From Trichosphaerium sp. ATCC 40318 (taxonomy: Eukaryota; Discosea; Flabellinia; Trichosidae), in contig JALMLS010000216.1 in assembly GCA_038496445.1 (NCBI GenBank), positions 496,001-560,000 of the forward strand: 64,000 nt of DNA, given 5' to 3'. A program made the position numbers and the translations under genes. Positions 21,774 to 33,965 of this stretch are shown piece after piece. Position 1 is the stretch's first letter. Every line of letters begins with the position of its first letter. Below the pieces are notes generated by a model. The model saw only the letters and a program-made list of their open reading frames with translations, was not told where the DNA came from and made no database searches.

Positions 21774-24104
21774 TCACATGGCTTCTACAAAGTTAGATGG
21801 GAAATATCCTGTGACTCCATTTAATTCTCCTATTAACACGTGTTAATAACCACGTTTCACGTGTCACGAAATTTGTGTTAACATCAATGGATTGATTATC
21901 CGTACCTTGCCACCAACCGGAAGGATCAGTGTTATCCATAATATTAATGATATCACCTTCAGCAAAACTCAAATCTTCCTCGCGCTCTGCGGAGTATTCG
22001 AACAAAGCCTTGGCCTGACCAATATAACCTCCTTCATAGTATTCCTCTTCGCCATACTCCTCTTCTGCGTACTCTTCTTCTGCGTATTCTTCTTCACCAT
22101 ATTCTTCTTCAGCATACTCTTCTGCGTATTCTTCTTCGCCATACTCTTCTTCAGCATACTCCTCTTCGCCATATTCTTCTTCAGCGTACTCTTCAGCATA
22201 TTCTTCTTCGCCATACTCTTCTTCAGCATACTCTTCGCCGTACTCTTCCTGTGCAGGCGCTGGTGTTGGAGCTGGGGCAGATACAGGAGGGGCACCGACA
22301 GGCCTTGGTGGTGGAGCACTTGTCACTGGTGGTGGAGCACTCACAGCTGGTGGTGGGGTGCTTACTGCTGGTGGGGAACCGGCAGGCCTTGGTGGAGGAG
22401 CACTTGTCACAGCTGGTGGTGGGGTGCTTACTGCCGGTGGCGGATTGCTTGCTACTGGAGGAGGTGTGCGGTTGACCACTGGCGGTGGATTGCTTGCTGC
22501 TGGAGGAGGTGTGCGGTTGACCACTGGTGGTGGGTTTGAAGCTGGAGGAGGTGTCCATTTTTTTCTTGGACTTGGGTTTGGTTTTGGGATTGACGCAGCT
22601 TGTTCTTGGGCTTTTTGTTCAAACCTGCTAGCAAGATTACCAGCTCCTTTTTAAACATCAGAATATATTGTAAAAAAAACCGGTTTGTCAAGCTATGCAC
22701 TAACAAACAAAAAATAGGCTTTTTTTCAAGAGCTATTTGATACGCACCTTGAGTACTTGCCATAACCTCAGCTGGCTTATCAGTAGACTTTACAGCCTGG
22801 CTTTCAGTTTGATTTTGATCCCAGTACTACGTAGGATTATTTTGGTAAATAAATAAAATAAATAGCCATGAAAGAATTTTTATGCTACACAAAGAGTAAC
22901 GACTAAAAAATAAAAATAAAAAAAAAGCACGTGTGCTTACTTTTTGGGATGCGTCTTTATCAACAATAGTATTACCAGCAGTCTTAACAGGTGCTGATTT
23001 CTCCTATAAAAAAATTATTTGCTTGTTCGCAAGCTTTGTTTCAAACCTGTTGGTTCTTTTGCCAGAAGCTAGTTGATGCATTTTGGTCGACGTATGTTGC
23101 ACCAGGATCACGGCTAAATTGTTTTACTTCTTGTGCCTTAAAACGAGTGATAAGTAACACATTAAACCAAAGAAAAATTATTTTCTTCAAATCCCAAAAA
23201 ACGTTTGTTTTTTTTGTGCCATTAGCGTGTACCTTTGTATGGAAGTTTTTTCCTTCGTTAACAGACTTTACACCACCTGATACGCCCTACATTGCACTTG
23301 TCAGTTTATGTGATGTTACAATCACGAGTGGTTTCGGAGTAAACATAGAGTTGTTTAAACTACAACATTACGCTAATACCGCGGTGTTTTAAAGCTTCGC
23401 ACCTGTTTTCTCGCGCCTGCGTCATAATTTGCACCAATGGCCATCTTTAGCTTTGATTTAATCACATCTTCGTCAATATCCTCTTCAGAGCGAGCTAGGA
23501 TTTGTACATGGATTGTGTGTTTGCGCTGCAGTGTTTGTTAGTTAACTGGTATTATTTTTGTACTAAGACGTTTAAAAAATGAATTAGCAGTTTTTTAGCC
23601 ATTTTAAAGCGCGTAGAATGGCTCAGAGCAAATCTACCGGAAAAGCACACTAAATTTCAAACACTGCGTCGTTAAAAAGCGATCGCTCGCTCTCACGCAC
23701 CCGGATAAAGTTGTACATATCAGTGCAGTGGTTGGAAAAATTTCCCTTCATCATACCTTACAAACGTTAATATTACGGTTACCAAAAGAACCTACCAGTG
23801 ACGCCTTCGCCACAGAACGGAATGTAGACAAATTTGCGAACGCTGAAGGACTTGAAACAGATGTAGAAAAACTGAGTTTTGCCGTCGTTTAATTCATCTA
23901 GCATCTCCTCGAAGCCATCGTCACCCTTTGCGACGAGTTTTATCTTGGTCGTTTTAGGAACATAACCAAAATACGCCCTTGGCGAATAGAGTGAGTATAA
24001 GCACTTCTAGTTGCTCTTAAATACCAGTTAGTGTCTGAGTTGGCATCAAATACGTCATCAAGAGCTGCTTCTATCTCAGGGTCGTTGCAATTGAGGCGTG
24101 CCAT
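21774..24104 (-). CDS. Abp1/drebrin-like actin-binding protein (ADF-H plus SH3)
   Basis: From Met 24104 the N-terminus is an ADF-homology domain: LNCNDPEIEAALDDVFDANS, then across a 47-nt intron NWAYFGYVPKTTKIKLVAKG, DDGFEEMLDEL, FKSFSVRKFVYIPFCGEGVTG. A middle region follows with FSRDPGATYVDQNASTSFWQ and SRFEQKAQEQAAS, a long Pro-rich stretch (about 22550-22260), a tandem EEYAEEEYGEEE repeat (about 22250-22035) and a C-terminal SH3 domain (AKALFEYSAEREEDLSFAEG, GWWQGELNGVTGYFPSNFVE, stop 21774). The final SH3 exon is separated by an intron at 21830-21905. Abp1 binds F-actin through ADF-H and recruits dynamin, WASP or Arp2/3 partners through SH3 at endocytic sites. The order matches the family exactly. 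Confidence 0.9.
22035..22250 (-). repeat. Coding tandem repeat EEYAEEEYGEEE
   Basis: Imperfect units of 12-15 bases repeat for about 210 bases and encode an extremely acidic Tyr-rich segment between the Pro-rich linker and the SH3 domain of the Abp1-like protein. Likely length-polymorphic by slippage; the tyrosines could be phosphorylation sites. Confidence 0.9.
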
Positions 24105-24296
24105 ACGAGCAGAGTAGTCAATTCGTTTTTACACAAGAATATCGGTTGACTTGCTCGTTGTAATTTGTCACATTTTTCTCCGTGTCACAGCGAAAAGATA
24201 AAATTCTGTCACAATGGATGATTTCTATGTAGTAGGAGGTATACGCTACGCGTACGTACTACGCGGAACGTGTGGCTTATCTGAGCTGTTGTTCAC

Positions 24297-25931
24297 TTAA
24301 AAGTACAGGTTTATTTGGAGCAATAGTATTATCACTAGTAAAATTGATGGTGCCACAATACATCCTCCGCTTTGTTGTTTATGTGTGACACGTGCTGATA
24401 TGGGAGCAAACAAAGGAGCATCAGTTGCAGCGAAGAAATTCACTACTAACGGTCTTAGCTTTGACACAAGATCAAGAGCAGATTTCATATGACCGCCTTG
24501 CTTATTTTGTAGCAATAAGCCATAGTAATTCTCTTTCCTGTCGATCCACATAACAAATCCAGCTTGATCTAGACAACGAAAACGTAAGCTCCTCTTCCAC
24601 AAAAAAAAACAAACAAAAAAATCGTACTCATTTGAACATAAGTACCAGCATGAGCTCCACAGTCAGGTTGCCATGTGGCACTTTTACATTCTATCCAAGC
24701 ACCCATGCTAGCATGCCATGATTCGCCTATAAGTATACTAGGCGGAGGGTACACCCACTTCTTGTTTCGTGTCGCATCTATAAAGCAATTAGTTAAAACC
24801 CATCCAGATAAATAGCTAATCGCACCATTCTCTAAATGTTGGTACGTGTTTGGCCAAAGTGTCTTATTAAAAAATGCCTGAAACAACGTTTCAAACTGAT
24901 CAATATAAATCATCACTCCTGTACGTATTATACGACTGGAAAATAGAGGTGGTACAACAGCAGGTAACTTGAGAGGGCGCTTAACAAAAATTTCAAAAAT
25001 GTCTTCAAATAAAAGACCTGTAGCTGCCTCTGCCATTAACTCTAACCAATGTTTTAGTTTGTATCATATTGCAGTATAATAATAACCGTACCAGCAATAA
25101 GGAGATGACCACTACTTTCAAAGAAGTGGGTGTCTAAACTCAGGTTAAAGCAGTATTTTTTGAGAACAGATGCTCACCTGTTTTGTATATCATTGCCGTG
25201 TTGTAGATCTCCTGAGCGCAATCCATACTTGCTCCTTTCCTTGTTATAAGGCGAGATAAACATGGTATATCTAATACACCAATACCAGACGTAGAAGACA
25301 AGAGGTGCTACGTCACCGTTAAGATTCGTTCAATTTGTTTGGTTTTTTCGATTTATTCCACGTGCCCGAAGTGTAACTCTCCCTCGCTCATCCGTAGTGT
25401 TAGTTGTCCACCAGGGTAGATAAACTGCTGGTGAATCTGATAATTGAAGCTTCCCTAGCTCTACGAGCCGTAAAATTGTTGCCGACGCGACCCATTGCGA
25501 TGCTGTTTGTATAGAGAAAGGCTCCAATAAAACGCCTAGAAAGCAACATGAGAACAGTACAACACCAAGATAGTTGTGGTAACGCAGCGTTGATTTCGTT
25601 TTATTTTACGACGTCACGTCATGTGTTGTTAAAAGGATAAATCACGTACTATTCCTTGCGTTCCAGCGCTTTGTTTCGAATGTACCGTTACGGATGCGTC
25701 CTACTCGTAGTCTGGTAACACAGTTAAAACAGTAAAATGTATCAGAATAAGCTCTTTGGGTAGTAAAATGCGTTGCGTTGCCTCGTACCCATAGTTCTCG
25801 ATACCAAAGTTTGCTATTGCCCATTTCATGTACAGGTCGGCTGCTTTAATGTTCTCATTCGCGTACGTAATGCCCACACACAAAAGAAGCGTACAAAACA
25901 ATAACAATGGTACACTAGTTTTGTATTCCAT
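24297..25931 (-). CDS. Secreted, probably GPI-anchored beta-lactamase-fold pseudoenzyme
   Basis: Starts at Met 25931 with a signal peptide (MEYKTSVPLLLFCTLLLCVG). Joined exons give FSIQTASQWVASATILRLVE, LGKLQLSDSPAVYLPWW, RVTLRHLLSSTSGIGVLDIP, HFFESSGHLLIA with VMAEAATGLL, a long middle, then CGAHAGTYVQM and YYGLLLQNKQGG. The order matches class C beta-lactamase/serine esterase proteins. The tail (SGGCIVAPSILLVIILLLQI) looks like a GPI signal. All three catalytic motifs look lost: SxxK reads with Gln for Lys, the Tyr motif reads FES, and KTG reads HAG. It is therefore likely a binding or surface protein rather than a hydrolase. The intron at 25308-25365 appears to be GC-AG. Confidence 0.8.
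25308..25365 (-). other. Probable GC-AG intron
   Basis: Only a GCACGT donor (25365) with a GTAG acceptor (25308) keeps the frame that yields VTLRHLLSSTSGI, a conserved block of the beta-lactamase family. The GT one codon further would shift the frame. The donor otherwise fits the local GTACGT-type consensus. Confidence 0.6.
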
Positions 25932-26170
25932 CTAACCAGCTTAAACACGAAGGATACGTTGGCAACTTGTTGTGGGGCCTCAGGTGAATTTGAATAGCTA
26001 AATAAAAATAAAAAAGTTTGACTTTTTGGGTAAGACGTACTTCCTACACTGAGGATGCACTAAAGTGTTTTAAGGTTGAACCGACAATACACAGTTTTCT
26101 AAAGGCACAATCACGGAATCCCACTTAAGTCTTCTTCCTAAGTCTATTCAGCAACGTGGCTTTGACAGCA

Positions 26171-27660
26171 ATGGATTTGTTCGATTTAAAGGCATATTAC
26201 TACATTGGGGCTTATACCACAGCTCTAAGCGAAGGTCAAAAAATACAGAGTGACGATGAGCAAATTCGTCTTGGAAGGGATATTATATTGTTCAGATGCT
26301 TGTTAATGCGAGGTGACAATGACGCCGTATTAAACGCTATCAGCGAAAAATTTCCTCCTGCTTTGCAAGGCGTTAGATTGCTTGCGGAATACGCCAAAAG
26401 ACAAGGTACATTTTAGCTCATTTCATCATGATTACATTTAATTTCACTTGGCGTATTGCTTGTAGCTACTACGTTACTATTACGCCTTTTTACGAGCGAC
26501 AGCTTACGTTGTTTTAGCGAGTGGTGAAAAAACGACTGTATTAGAACAAGACCTAGCAACCCGTTTAACTGAGTTATCTTCTATGCTTGTAGACGAAGAT
26601 TTTCGCTTTCACGTTGCCAGGATTTACTACAACATGGGCAACTTTGAGGAAGCATACAGACAGGTGTACAACTGTACAGGCTTAGAAGGGTACGTATAAG
26701 CGCCGTTTACACTTCATTTTACAAAAAACACGTAAACAAAAAATAACAATTTATTGACGCCGTTATGTCCTTATATGCCTTAGTTTGGGTCTTCTTGCAA
26801 ACATTTACGTTGCAATGAACCGAATAGACCTCGCTCAAGAAATACATAAAAAGATGCTTGATGTTGACAAGGATGAAACAGCGCTTACACAATTGACACT
26901 TGCCACACTTGCTATTAATTCAAACCCACGTGCTGCCAGTTTTATATACCAAGACTTAATTGATAAATACGGTACGTGGTAGCTGATGTTTGGAAAGACA
27001 AAGACAAGCACACCTTTCAACGTATTTTTTTCCTTTTTTTTTTGGGCTCCTCTGACAACGAGGATGATTTACTTGGGTGACATTGTGTTGCTGTAAAAGA
27101 TTTTTTTGAGAAACTACAGTACTATGCGTTCAAATTCTTCATGTATAGCACTGTACTACGTATGGAATGTTTTACTTATTTTTTTCTGTTTAGAAGAAAC
27201 TGTCTTTTTGTTGAATGGTCTTGCTGTATCTCACATGCATCAAAAACAATGGGTAGAAGCTGATTCCGCACTTCAACAAGCACTAGAGTTGGTACGTTAA
27301 TATTCTTGCTATGATCTACTGTAGTAGTAAATACTATAAGCTAAGCTTTTGATCGCCTCAAAATTTTAGTTTTACTGTTTTTGTTTTATTGACCTTCTTT
27401 TTAGGATCCTAAGAACGCTGAAACTCTGGCAAATACTGTAGCATGTTATTATCATATGGGAAAACCTACGGCAGAGATTGACGCTCACCTAGCGTAAGCA
27501 TTTTTACTACTTTTTTTTATTCATCATTTTTTGGGTTTTTTTGACATGTTGTTTTAGTAAGGTAGTGAACACTTCTCCAAAGCATGATTGGTGCAATAAA
27601 CTTCGCATGGTTCGGGATTCATTTGATAAATACGCCCAAAAGTACAGAGATAGTAGATAG
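26171..27660 (+). CDS. COPE: Coatomer subunit epsilon
   Basis: Six exons (26171-26405, 26518-26689, 26784-26971, 27194-27291, 27405-27493, 27558-27660) give 294 residues. The N-terminus MDLFDLKAYYYIGAYTTALS and later TPR-like helices (GLLANIYVAMNRIDLAQEIH, LLNGLAVSHMHQKQWVEADS, LQQALEL with DPKNAETLANTVACYYHMGK) and the end SFDKYAQKYRDS match epsilon-COP, a COPI coat subunit that stabilises alpha-COP in Golgi-to-ER vesicles. The length is as expected (about 290-310). Start chosen at the ATG just before the conserved DLFDLK; an upstream in-frame GTG is not used. Divergent from the beta-lactamase-like gene with 239 bases between. Confidence 0.93.
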
Positions 27661-28108
27661 ATAGTTAAAACAAGAAAATGCCAATAAACCAGTTTTATGA
27701 TTAAAATTCTTCGGTTGTGTAACCTTTTTTTAAATATAAACTCAAAGAGTACATGTGTACTTGGTACTTAAATATTCTGTTGCGCCTAGATGATTAGTTT
27801 TCGTTTTTGCCTGAGTCACAAATGTACAAAAGCACCAAAAGTTTGAAACCCGTTCAAGTATTTTTAGGGTTTTTTGAAATACAATATTCCTTCTTTCTTA
27901 CCACGTAATAAATATTTAGTAAGTACCCTCAAAAGTGCTACGTTGTACAGAGGGGTTGTATGCTCATACAGAGTGTATTGACTGATTTAGGACTTCTTTT
28001 TTTGATGTTTAGTTTTCTGACAACAGCTCGGGGTTAATAGGTTTCTTCTGTTGTTCTTTAGGTTATTACACGTACTGTACGCATGAGTAGAAGCGATAGG
28101 TTCCGTAT
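27661..28108. other. Upstream region of the histidine kinase gene
   Basis: No independent gene is seen. An ATG at about 28005 with a short hydrophobic reading (MFSFLTTAR) may be the true start of the downstream receptor kinase, but the splice joins to it do not preserve frame in my hands. Confidence 0.4.
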
Positions 28109-31100
28109 TCTGCAAATAGCATCTCACATTCAGATCAAAGCAAAAATGCCTTAGATGGAAGTCAAACCTTATCCAAATTCTCAGTTGTTCTTTACAGAAA
28201 TCCGCAGTACATCAACGGGTGTAGTACACAACAGTGTAAGAAAGGTTGTATGTGGTGTGCGGAGTTTATACCTATCGAGGTTCTGTACATTGTTCTTATA
28301 AGTGTTATAACGCTTATTGGTGTTGCATTAACTTCATATCGGTGCGAAAGACTTATTGGAGGATCGTTCGGACGTTTTGGATCTAAAACTCCTGTAGGGC
28401 AAAATCAGAACGAGAGACGCCATTGACGTTACATCAAGTAACAATGACACTCGCTAGAGTGAGTAACCTCAAAAAAGAAAAAAACAATAACGTTTTCATG
28501 CAATCGTTACTTATTTATCATCTTAATAGCTCTCCACACCTTATTGGGTATTCGACATTAAAAATAAAGGCATGTTATGGGCAAACGACGCGGCAATTAC
28601 CCTTTGGGCAAAAAACGATCTTAATCATCTCCTCAAACAAGACTTCAAGACAGACATGTCAGATGCCACAAAAGCAAGATTACTTTTTTACGAAGAAGAA
28701 TTTGCGAAAAACAAGGTTCGTAGATAGATCTACAACATAACGCGCAATTGCTTCCAAAAGGGTTTGCTGAAATACAGTTCAATCGCCGGATTGATTTTTT
28801 CTCCGCTGAAGTGTAGGCCGAAAAAAGGCGTTGGGTTTTTTTTATAACACCTTAACGTGCTTACTATTACATTAGTCCGTAGAGGAGAACTGGAATTTTT
28901 ATCCGAACGGTGTTCCTACACGTGCTACTTGTATATGCCGAGGTATGTATCACGTGACTGCGTAGAGTGGTGATCCTACACAGATTTGATTTGATTTGGA
29001 ATTAATTGGATTGTAGGTATACAACATAACGGTGTGACTGTAATGCTTGTTGAGGCTATACCAGAAGCAACAAATACAATCAAAGCAGAAGAAGTTCGTA
29101 TTGTTGAAAGCATGAGGCATCTTAATAGTTGTGTATGCTTGTTTGATGAGAAAGGAGAAGAGATACTGTATCAGAACCCAATTTCCTTCGAGGTAACAAA
29201 GCATGGATCTTTTTTTTTTCTTTTTACCAAGCTCCCTATTTACGCTCTATAGACTTACGGCAATACAACGAGTCTGAGTGACCTCCTAGTATCTGATGAA
29301 GACATCTTCGGGTTCTTACAAACAGAATCAATCTACCAAGGAGAGTGTCGTATGAATACAAAGGTATTTTTCTCTCGTTTGGTCTTTTTTGTTGTGGTTC
29401 CTTTTTGTGAATTGTTTTTTGTAATTTCCTTTTTTGTAGAAAGGACAAAAGTGGTTTCTCATAAAAGTTCAGAAACTCAATGATCCTATTACTGGTAAAG
29501 ATGTTATATTGATGCATAGTACTTCTATTGAAATGCAAAAAAAAGCGGAGTCTTCTGTACAATACACAAAAGATTTCCTTGCATACATGAGCCATGAGAT
29601 ACGGTACACAACAACAAAAACGATTGAAAGAGAAAAAAAACCGTTGAGTCTACGGAGTTTCACAAAAGATTTTTGTGAGCGCAAGCCTAACTCCCTCCTC
29701 GCTATTAGGACACCTCTCAATGCTGTTATTGGTTCTGCGGAGATTATGGTTTCTGCTACAGCGTCAGATAAACTCCATGATGAGTTAGATGAAGCTCTTA
29801 CAACTATAAGATCAAGCGCACTTTCTCTTCTCAATGTTGTAAATGGTATATTGGATATTTCAAAGATAGCTCAGGGTGGGTTTGACCTTGTCCCTACGCA
29901 ATTTAAAATAACAGATTGTGTTCAAAATACTTATAATACATGTAAACTTATCGGAAAAGCACAACAAGTCACTTTAAACAAAGTTGTTTGTGAAGAACTA
30001 GAAACACAAGAATTATATCAAGACAAAGGAAAGCTTGAACAAGTTCTCATCAACTTGATCAGTAACGCTATAAGATTTACTCCAGAAGGAGGTACGTTTA
30101 AAGAGATCCATTTTACAACAAAATATTTTCTTTTAGGTTCAGCTGCACGTGATCTAACATGTGATTTTATTAAGGTGTCGTTACTTTAAAAGTGTCTCAA
30201 GATGATAAGGATATGTGTACATTTTCAGTGAGTGACACAGGATGTGGCGTTCCGGAGGACAAAATTAATAGTTTATTTGTTCCTTACTTTCAAGTTGGTC
30301 AACAATCAGGTACGCAACTTGTGACTCCCTTTGTTTTCTTTCTATTTTTTGACAACATTCTCGTTCTTTTCTTGTTTTTTGTTTGGGGCAAGTGTATCTT
30401 AAAATACTTTATATGTGTTTAAACAAATATCAACCTCATCAAGTTATTAATTAATCATGTATTTTATAGGTGGAACAGGTCTTGGTTTAAACATTTCAGA
30501 AAAAATAGTTTCATTGATGGGAGGCGAATTAAAGGTTGATAGTACTGTTGGTAAAGGATCAACATTTTACTTTTCTATACCATCGGGTCCGGATACAGGT
30601 ATAAAGAAACGCTTATCACCAAGAGAGATGGTAGATCTTGAAAAAAACCAGTAAGTAACCGTTTCCTTAGTTGAACTATAAACGTGTACTGATGATTTTT
30701 CTTCCTTAAGGAACACAACTCTTTTGATTAAAAAACCGAAAGAGAAAGCTTCGAAAATGAGTATCCTTGTTGTTGACGATAACTCTGTGAACAGATTGGT
30801 CTGTGTAGCATTACTTAAAACACTTGGATATCATGTGCGTGACCGAAATATGATTTAAAAACAAAGCATTCTTGTAATTGTGATAATTGTTACTTACTTT
30901 TCTTCGCTTCATAGAATACCTATACTGCTGTTGACGGTCAAAATGCTATTGATTTGTGGAAGGAAAAGCACCATGATGTTATATTAATGGATTACGAGAT
31001 GCCAGTAAAAAATGGTTTGGCCGCAACAAAAGGTATTAATTCTGTTTTTCTTGCCTTAAAACGAGGAGCTCTTCCAAACGTTCAACCTTTTTCATTCACT

Positions 31101-31378
31101 CACTTTCATTTCTAGAAATCCGTAGTATGTGTGGTAGTGACGTATGTCCTATTATTGTAGCTGCTACAGCGAATGTACTACCTGAACATTTAACACGATC
31201 ACTAGAAAGTGGTAGCAACTTGCACGTGATTTTTTCGTCTTAAAAGAACTTTCCTCAAAGAAAAAAAACTTACTTTGTTTTTAGGTTCCTTGGTAAACCA
31301 TATACTCGTAAAGGCCTCGAGGATGTTCTAACTGAATGCTTTTATATGAAATACCTGAGAATACCGAATACCAAGTAA
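28109..31378 (+). CDS. Transmembrane hybrid histidine kinase (PAS-HisKA-HATPase-REC)
   Basis: Extracellular part ([20 protein letters not shown], then [16 protein letters not shown]), TM helix ([20 protein letters not shown]), then across a 35-nt intron at about 28363-28397 [17 protein letters not shown] and a PAS domain ([18 protein letters not shown]). The kinase core has H-box [19 protein letters not shown]-box [22 protein letters not shown] and GTGLGLN; the receiver has VVDDN, phospho-acceptor in [12 protein letters not shown] and the Lys in LGKPYT; stop 31378. Exons from 28530 on: 28530-28715, 28876-28942, 29017-29192, 29253-29363, 29440-29603, 29709-30091, 30175-30309, 30470 onward. It senses an external ligand and passes phosphate from His to Asp and then to a phosphotransfer protein. 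The 5' end is not resolved. Confidence 0.85.
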
Positions 31379-31802
31379 ATGAATAACACGTAGGAGTAGT
31401 AAGGTGAAGACAACAGCAACATGGAGAAAAAGAAACTCTCGTGCTGCATGCAATAGCAACACAGTGTAGATTCGCGAAGGAATATGTAAGGCCGATATCT
31501 ATAGACTAGAACGACATAAGAGCGCGCATGGTAAATTGTCGGGAAACAGAACTAGAATGAAACGACAAATGGATGACAAAAACCAAGAAGTAAGAAAGAA
31601 AAAACAAAGCTGTGCACATAGAAATAAACGGACTCATCCAGTAATTGTTAGAATAAATAAATCGCTAAAAAAATTTTAACGGTTTGTTTTTGAAAGAAAA
31701 GCTTAATATCTGACTGTAATGGTAGACCAAAAAACAAGGGAATAATTAAGTTATACGTGGTTTTTATTAAATGTCAACTTTTGACAATTTTTTTTTTTCA
31801 TT
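31379..31802. other. Convergent intergenic region, no gene seen
   Basis: Lies between the 3' ends of the histidine kinase and the 7TM receptor genes. AT-rich with several AATAAA-like signals; no coding run recognised. Confidence 0.6.
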
Positions 31803-33965
31803 TTAGGTATTTGTTTCCTCCACTGTTCCACGTCCGTCTTCTACTGTACCAACGGATTTACTTCCACTCCTCGAATCCATGTTGTATGAAGACTTGCTAT
31901 TAACTTGATTGGAAGCACCAAAAAAGTTAAGAATCATCAAAGTAGACGCAAGTGATAACATGATGTACAAAGTCGAGATTACAATAACATGAGGAACAGG
32001 TATACCCAATACAGGTGTTGCTGCCATAAAAGACATAAGTACATATACAACTAAGCATGCACCGCCGCCAATAGCACGGATAGTAATCTAACACAAAAAT
32101 AAGCACAAAATCCGAAAAAATCAAAAAAAAAAAGCAAGAGCGGAGACACATACCCATTTCAAAGCATTCAATGACTTTGATTTCTTTGCTGATTTTGCTG
32201 ATAGTGTAGCAATAGCTCTTAGTACACGGTATCCAGTGATACTATAGAATATAACTATAACCACAAAAGTGATCACAAAGAACATTGCTTGTACTACAAG
32301 CACTGTTGTTTCAAATCCACCCAAAACAAGCTTTGTAATATCGAGACTTATCTCGAAAGCAAAACAGAAACCGACAAAAATGAAGAAGAATATACGAAGC
32401 TTAGGGATGAATGAATTCAATTTGATCATACGAGAGTGAAGAAGGTGATGCCTAAACAAGATAGTGAGTATATAAACGTAAAATTATTTTTATGAGTACA
32501 AAGAAAGATAAGTCCCGAAAAAAAAAGTCCGCCGAAAGTTTTCTTCCCTTGTAGTGCGTTTTATTGATTATTTTCCATTTTCCTTCCATACACAACAATA
32601 CCGTACGTTATATTTTGGGTAGTAATAAAGGTATTGCAAGGAAGTTGGAGAAGAAAATAAGAGCAAGAATTTGGTATTCGAATGAAAAAAATATCAGAAT
32701 AACTTAAAAAAAATACATACCATTGAAGCGTCAACAACAAGAACGATGCAGTAGTGAAAGAAGCACCAACAGTACTTAATACTTCACCAAGTCTTTGAGG
32801 GTAAACACGTCTAGACTGTAAGGGGTCTATGTAGTAAAATATGCGAACTAAAGCACAATACGTTAGCAAGCGTAGATAATAGATAAAAAGAAAAAAAATC
32901 CAACATCGCTTAACATTAGACTAACTTAGCTACAAACCCCAAAACGGAAAAAAAAATGAATGCTACATTTTAACGTACGTAAGTTCGCAATAATCTCAAG
33001 GCATAGGATAACAGTAGGTACAGGTGTAGCCCTGAGTTGACCTTTTGCATAACCATTGTATAGCCTCTTTGAAGCGAGAATGATATTAAACACTTGCCAC
33101 CCCAAAAGTGGAATTTGTATTATAAGCATATAAGCTAGAGAACCTATTACTTTGCGCTAAAAAAAGTACTATCAGAAAATAATTGTACGCTACATTTTAT
33201 GTAAATGCAAAAGATACGCATATACCGAGTCTAATACTGCTAAAAACTTACCCATTCATTGGGCTCTGGTATAATTGTTACGTTTACGAACACATTAGAG
33301 TCTACAATCTCTTGTAGAGCCATGTAGTCTTTATCGCCTATGTCAACGCATATAATTTTTATATCTGAATCATCTGATGCTGCGCCATCAGTGTTGTAGT
33401 AGGTAATTCCTCCTTGAGAGTCGTCAGACGATATTTGTAGAATAACTGCTAAAGCGCCCTCATTTGTTAATCGACTGCATTAGAAAACCAGTTAGTTTGA
33501 TAATATCAAAAAGACAAGGAGGTTCGTAGTTTGTTCGAAAATAGAAACCAACTTGTTTTGAGCTCTTCTTTGGAAACCAAATGAATCAATGGTATAGAAT
33601 AAATACTCACATGAGGCTTGGTTCCGCGCCTGTGCGGAAAAAATCATCTTTTGCAAGTAACACTACTTTTCCAGCTGCTGACTCGTTTCTCTTTGCTATT
33701 GTACCAGTTACAACCTTATTGAGGTCGGGAATACCGTCAAAACTAAATTTGAATTAGAATAACCACAAAAACCCTAAAACGCACGGTAAAATAACAGAGT
33801 TCGGTATTTCTGTTGTATTGCCATCTGGTAACACCAGTTTTAATTCGGCGCTTACCAACGGAGCAAACAGCACAGCTACAAAAATATTATAAAAACATTC
33901 TTAATCTCACTACTATCTAACGTACTTAGTAATAACGCTACTTTTACTACGGTTGTTGTTACCAT
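31803..33965 (-). CDS. Seven-transmembrane receptor with N-terminal PA domain
   Basis: Met 33965 begins a signal peptide (MVTTTVVKVALLL, then across an intron TVLFAPLVSAELK). A protease-associated-like domain follows (GKVVLLAKDDFFRTGAEPSL, LTNEGALAVILQISSDDSQ, KIICVDIGDKDYMALQE). Seven or so hydrophobic helices come next: MLIIQIPLLGWQVFNIIL, VPTVILCLEIIAN, VGASFTTASFLLLTLQW, LRIFFFIFVGFCFAFE, VQAMFFVITFVVIVIFY, MSFMAATPVLGIP and VIVISTLYIMLSLASTLMIL. The cytoplasmic tail is Ser/Gly-rich, ending EDGRGTVEETNT (stop 31803). A PA domain before a 7TM bundle suggests a cell-surface or endomembrane receptor; the G-protein link is an inference. No closer family identified. Confidence 0.75.

Noticed and set aside
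21892-22539. 215-codon plus-strand ORF, Phe/Trp-rich
   Set aside because: It is the antisense of the Abp1 acidic and Pro-rich repeats; no independent support.
22035-22540. Regular short repeats that could suggest a CRISPR or satellite array
   Set aside because: Units are coding, in frame with an SH3 protein, with no spacers.
24297-25931. Antibiotic-resistance beta-lactamase from bacterial contamination
   Set aside because: It has many introns, a eukaryotic signal and anchor, and has lost the catalytic residues.
28444-31378. Bacterial contamination suggested by a hybrid histidine kinase
   Set aside because: At least ten GT-AG introns interrupt it; hybrid kinases are common in amoebae.
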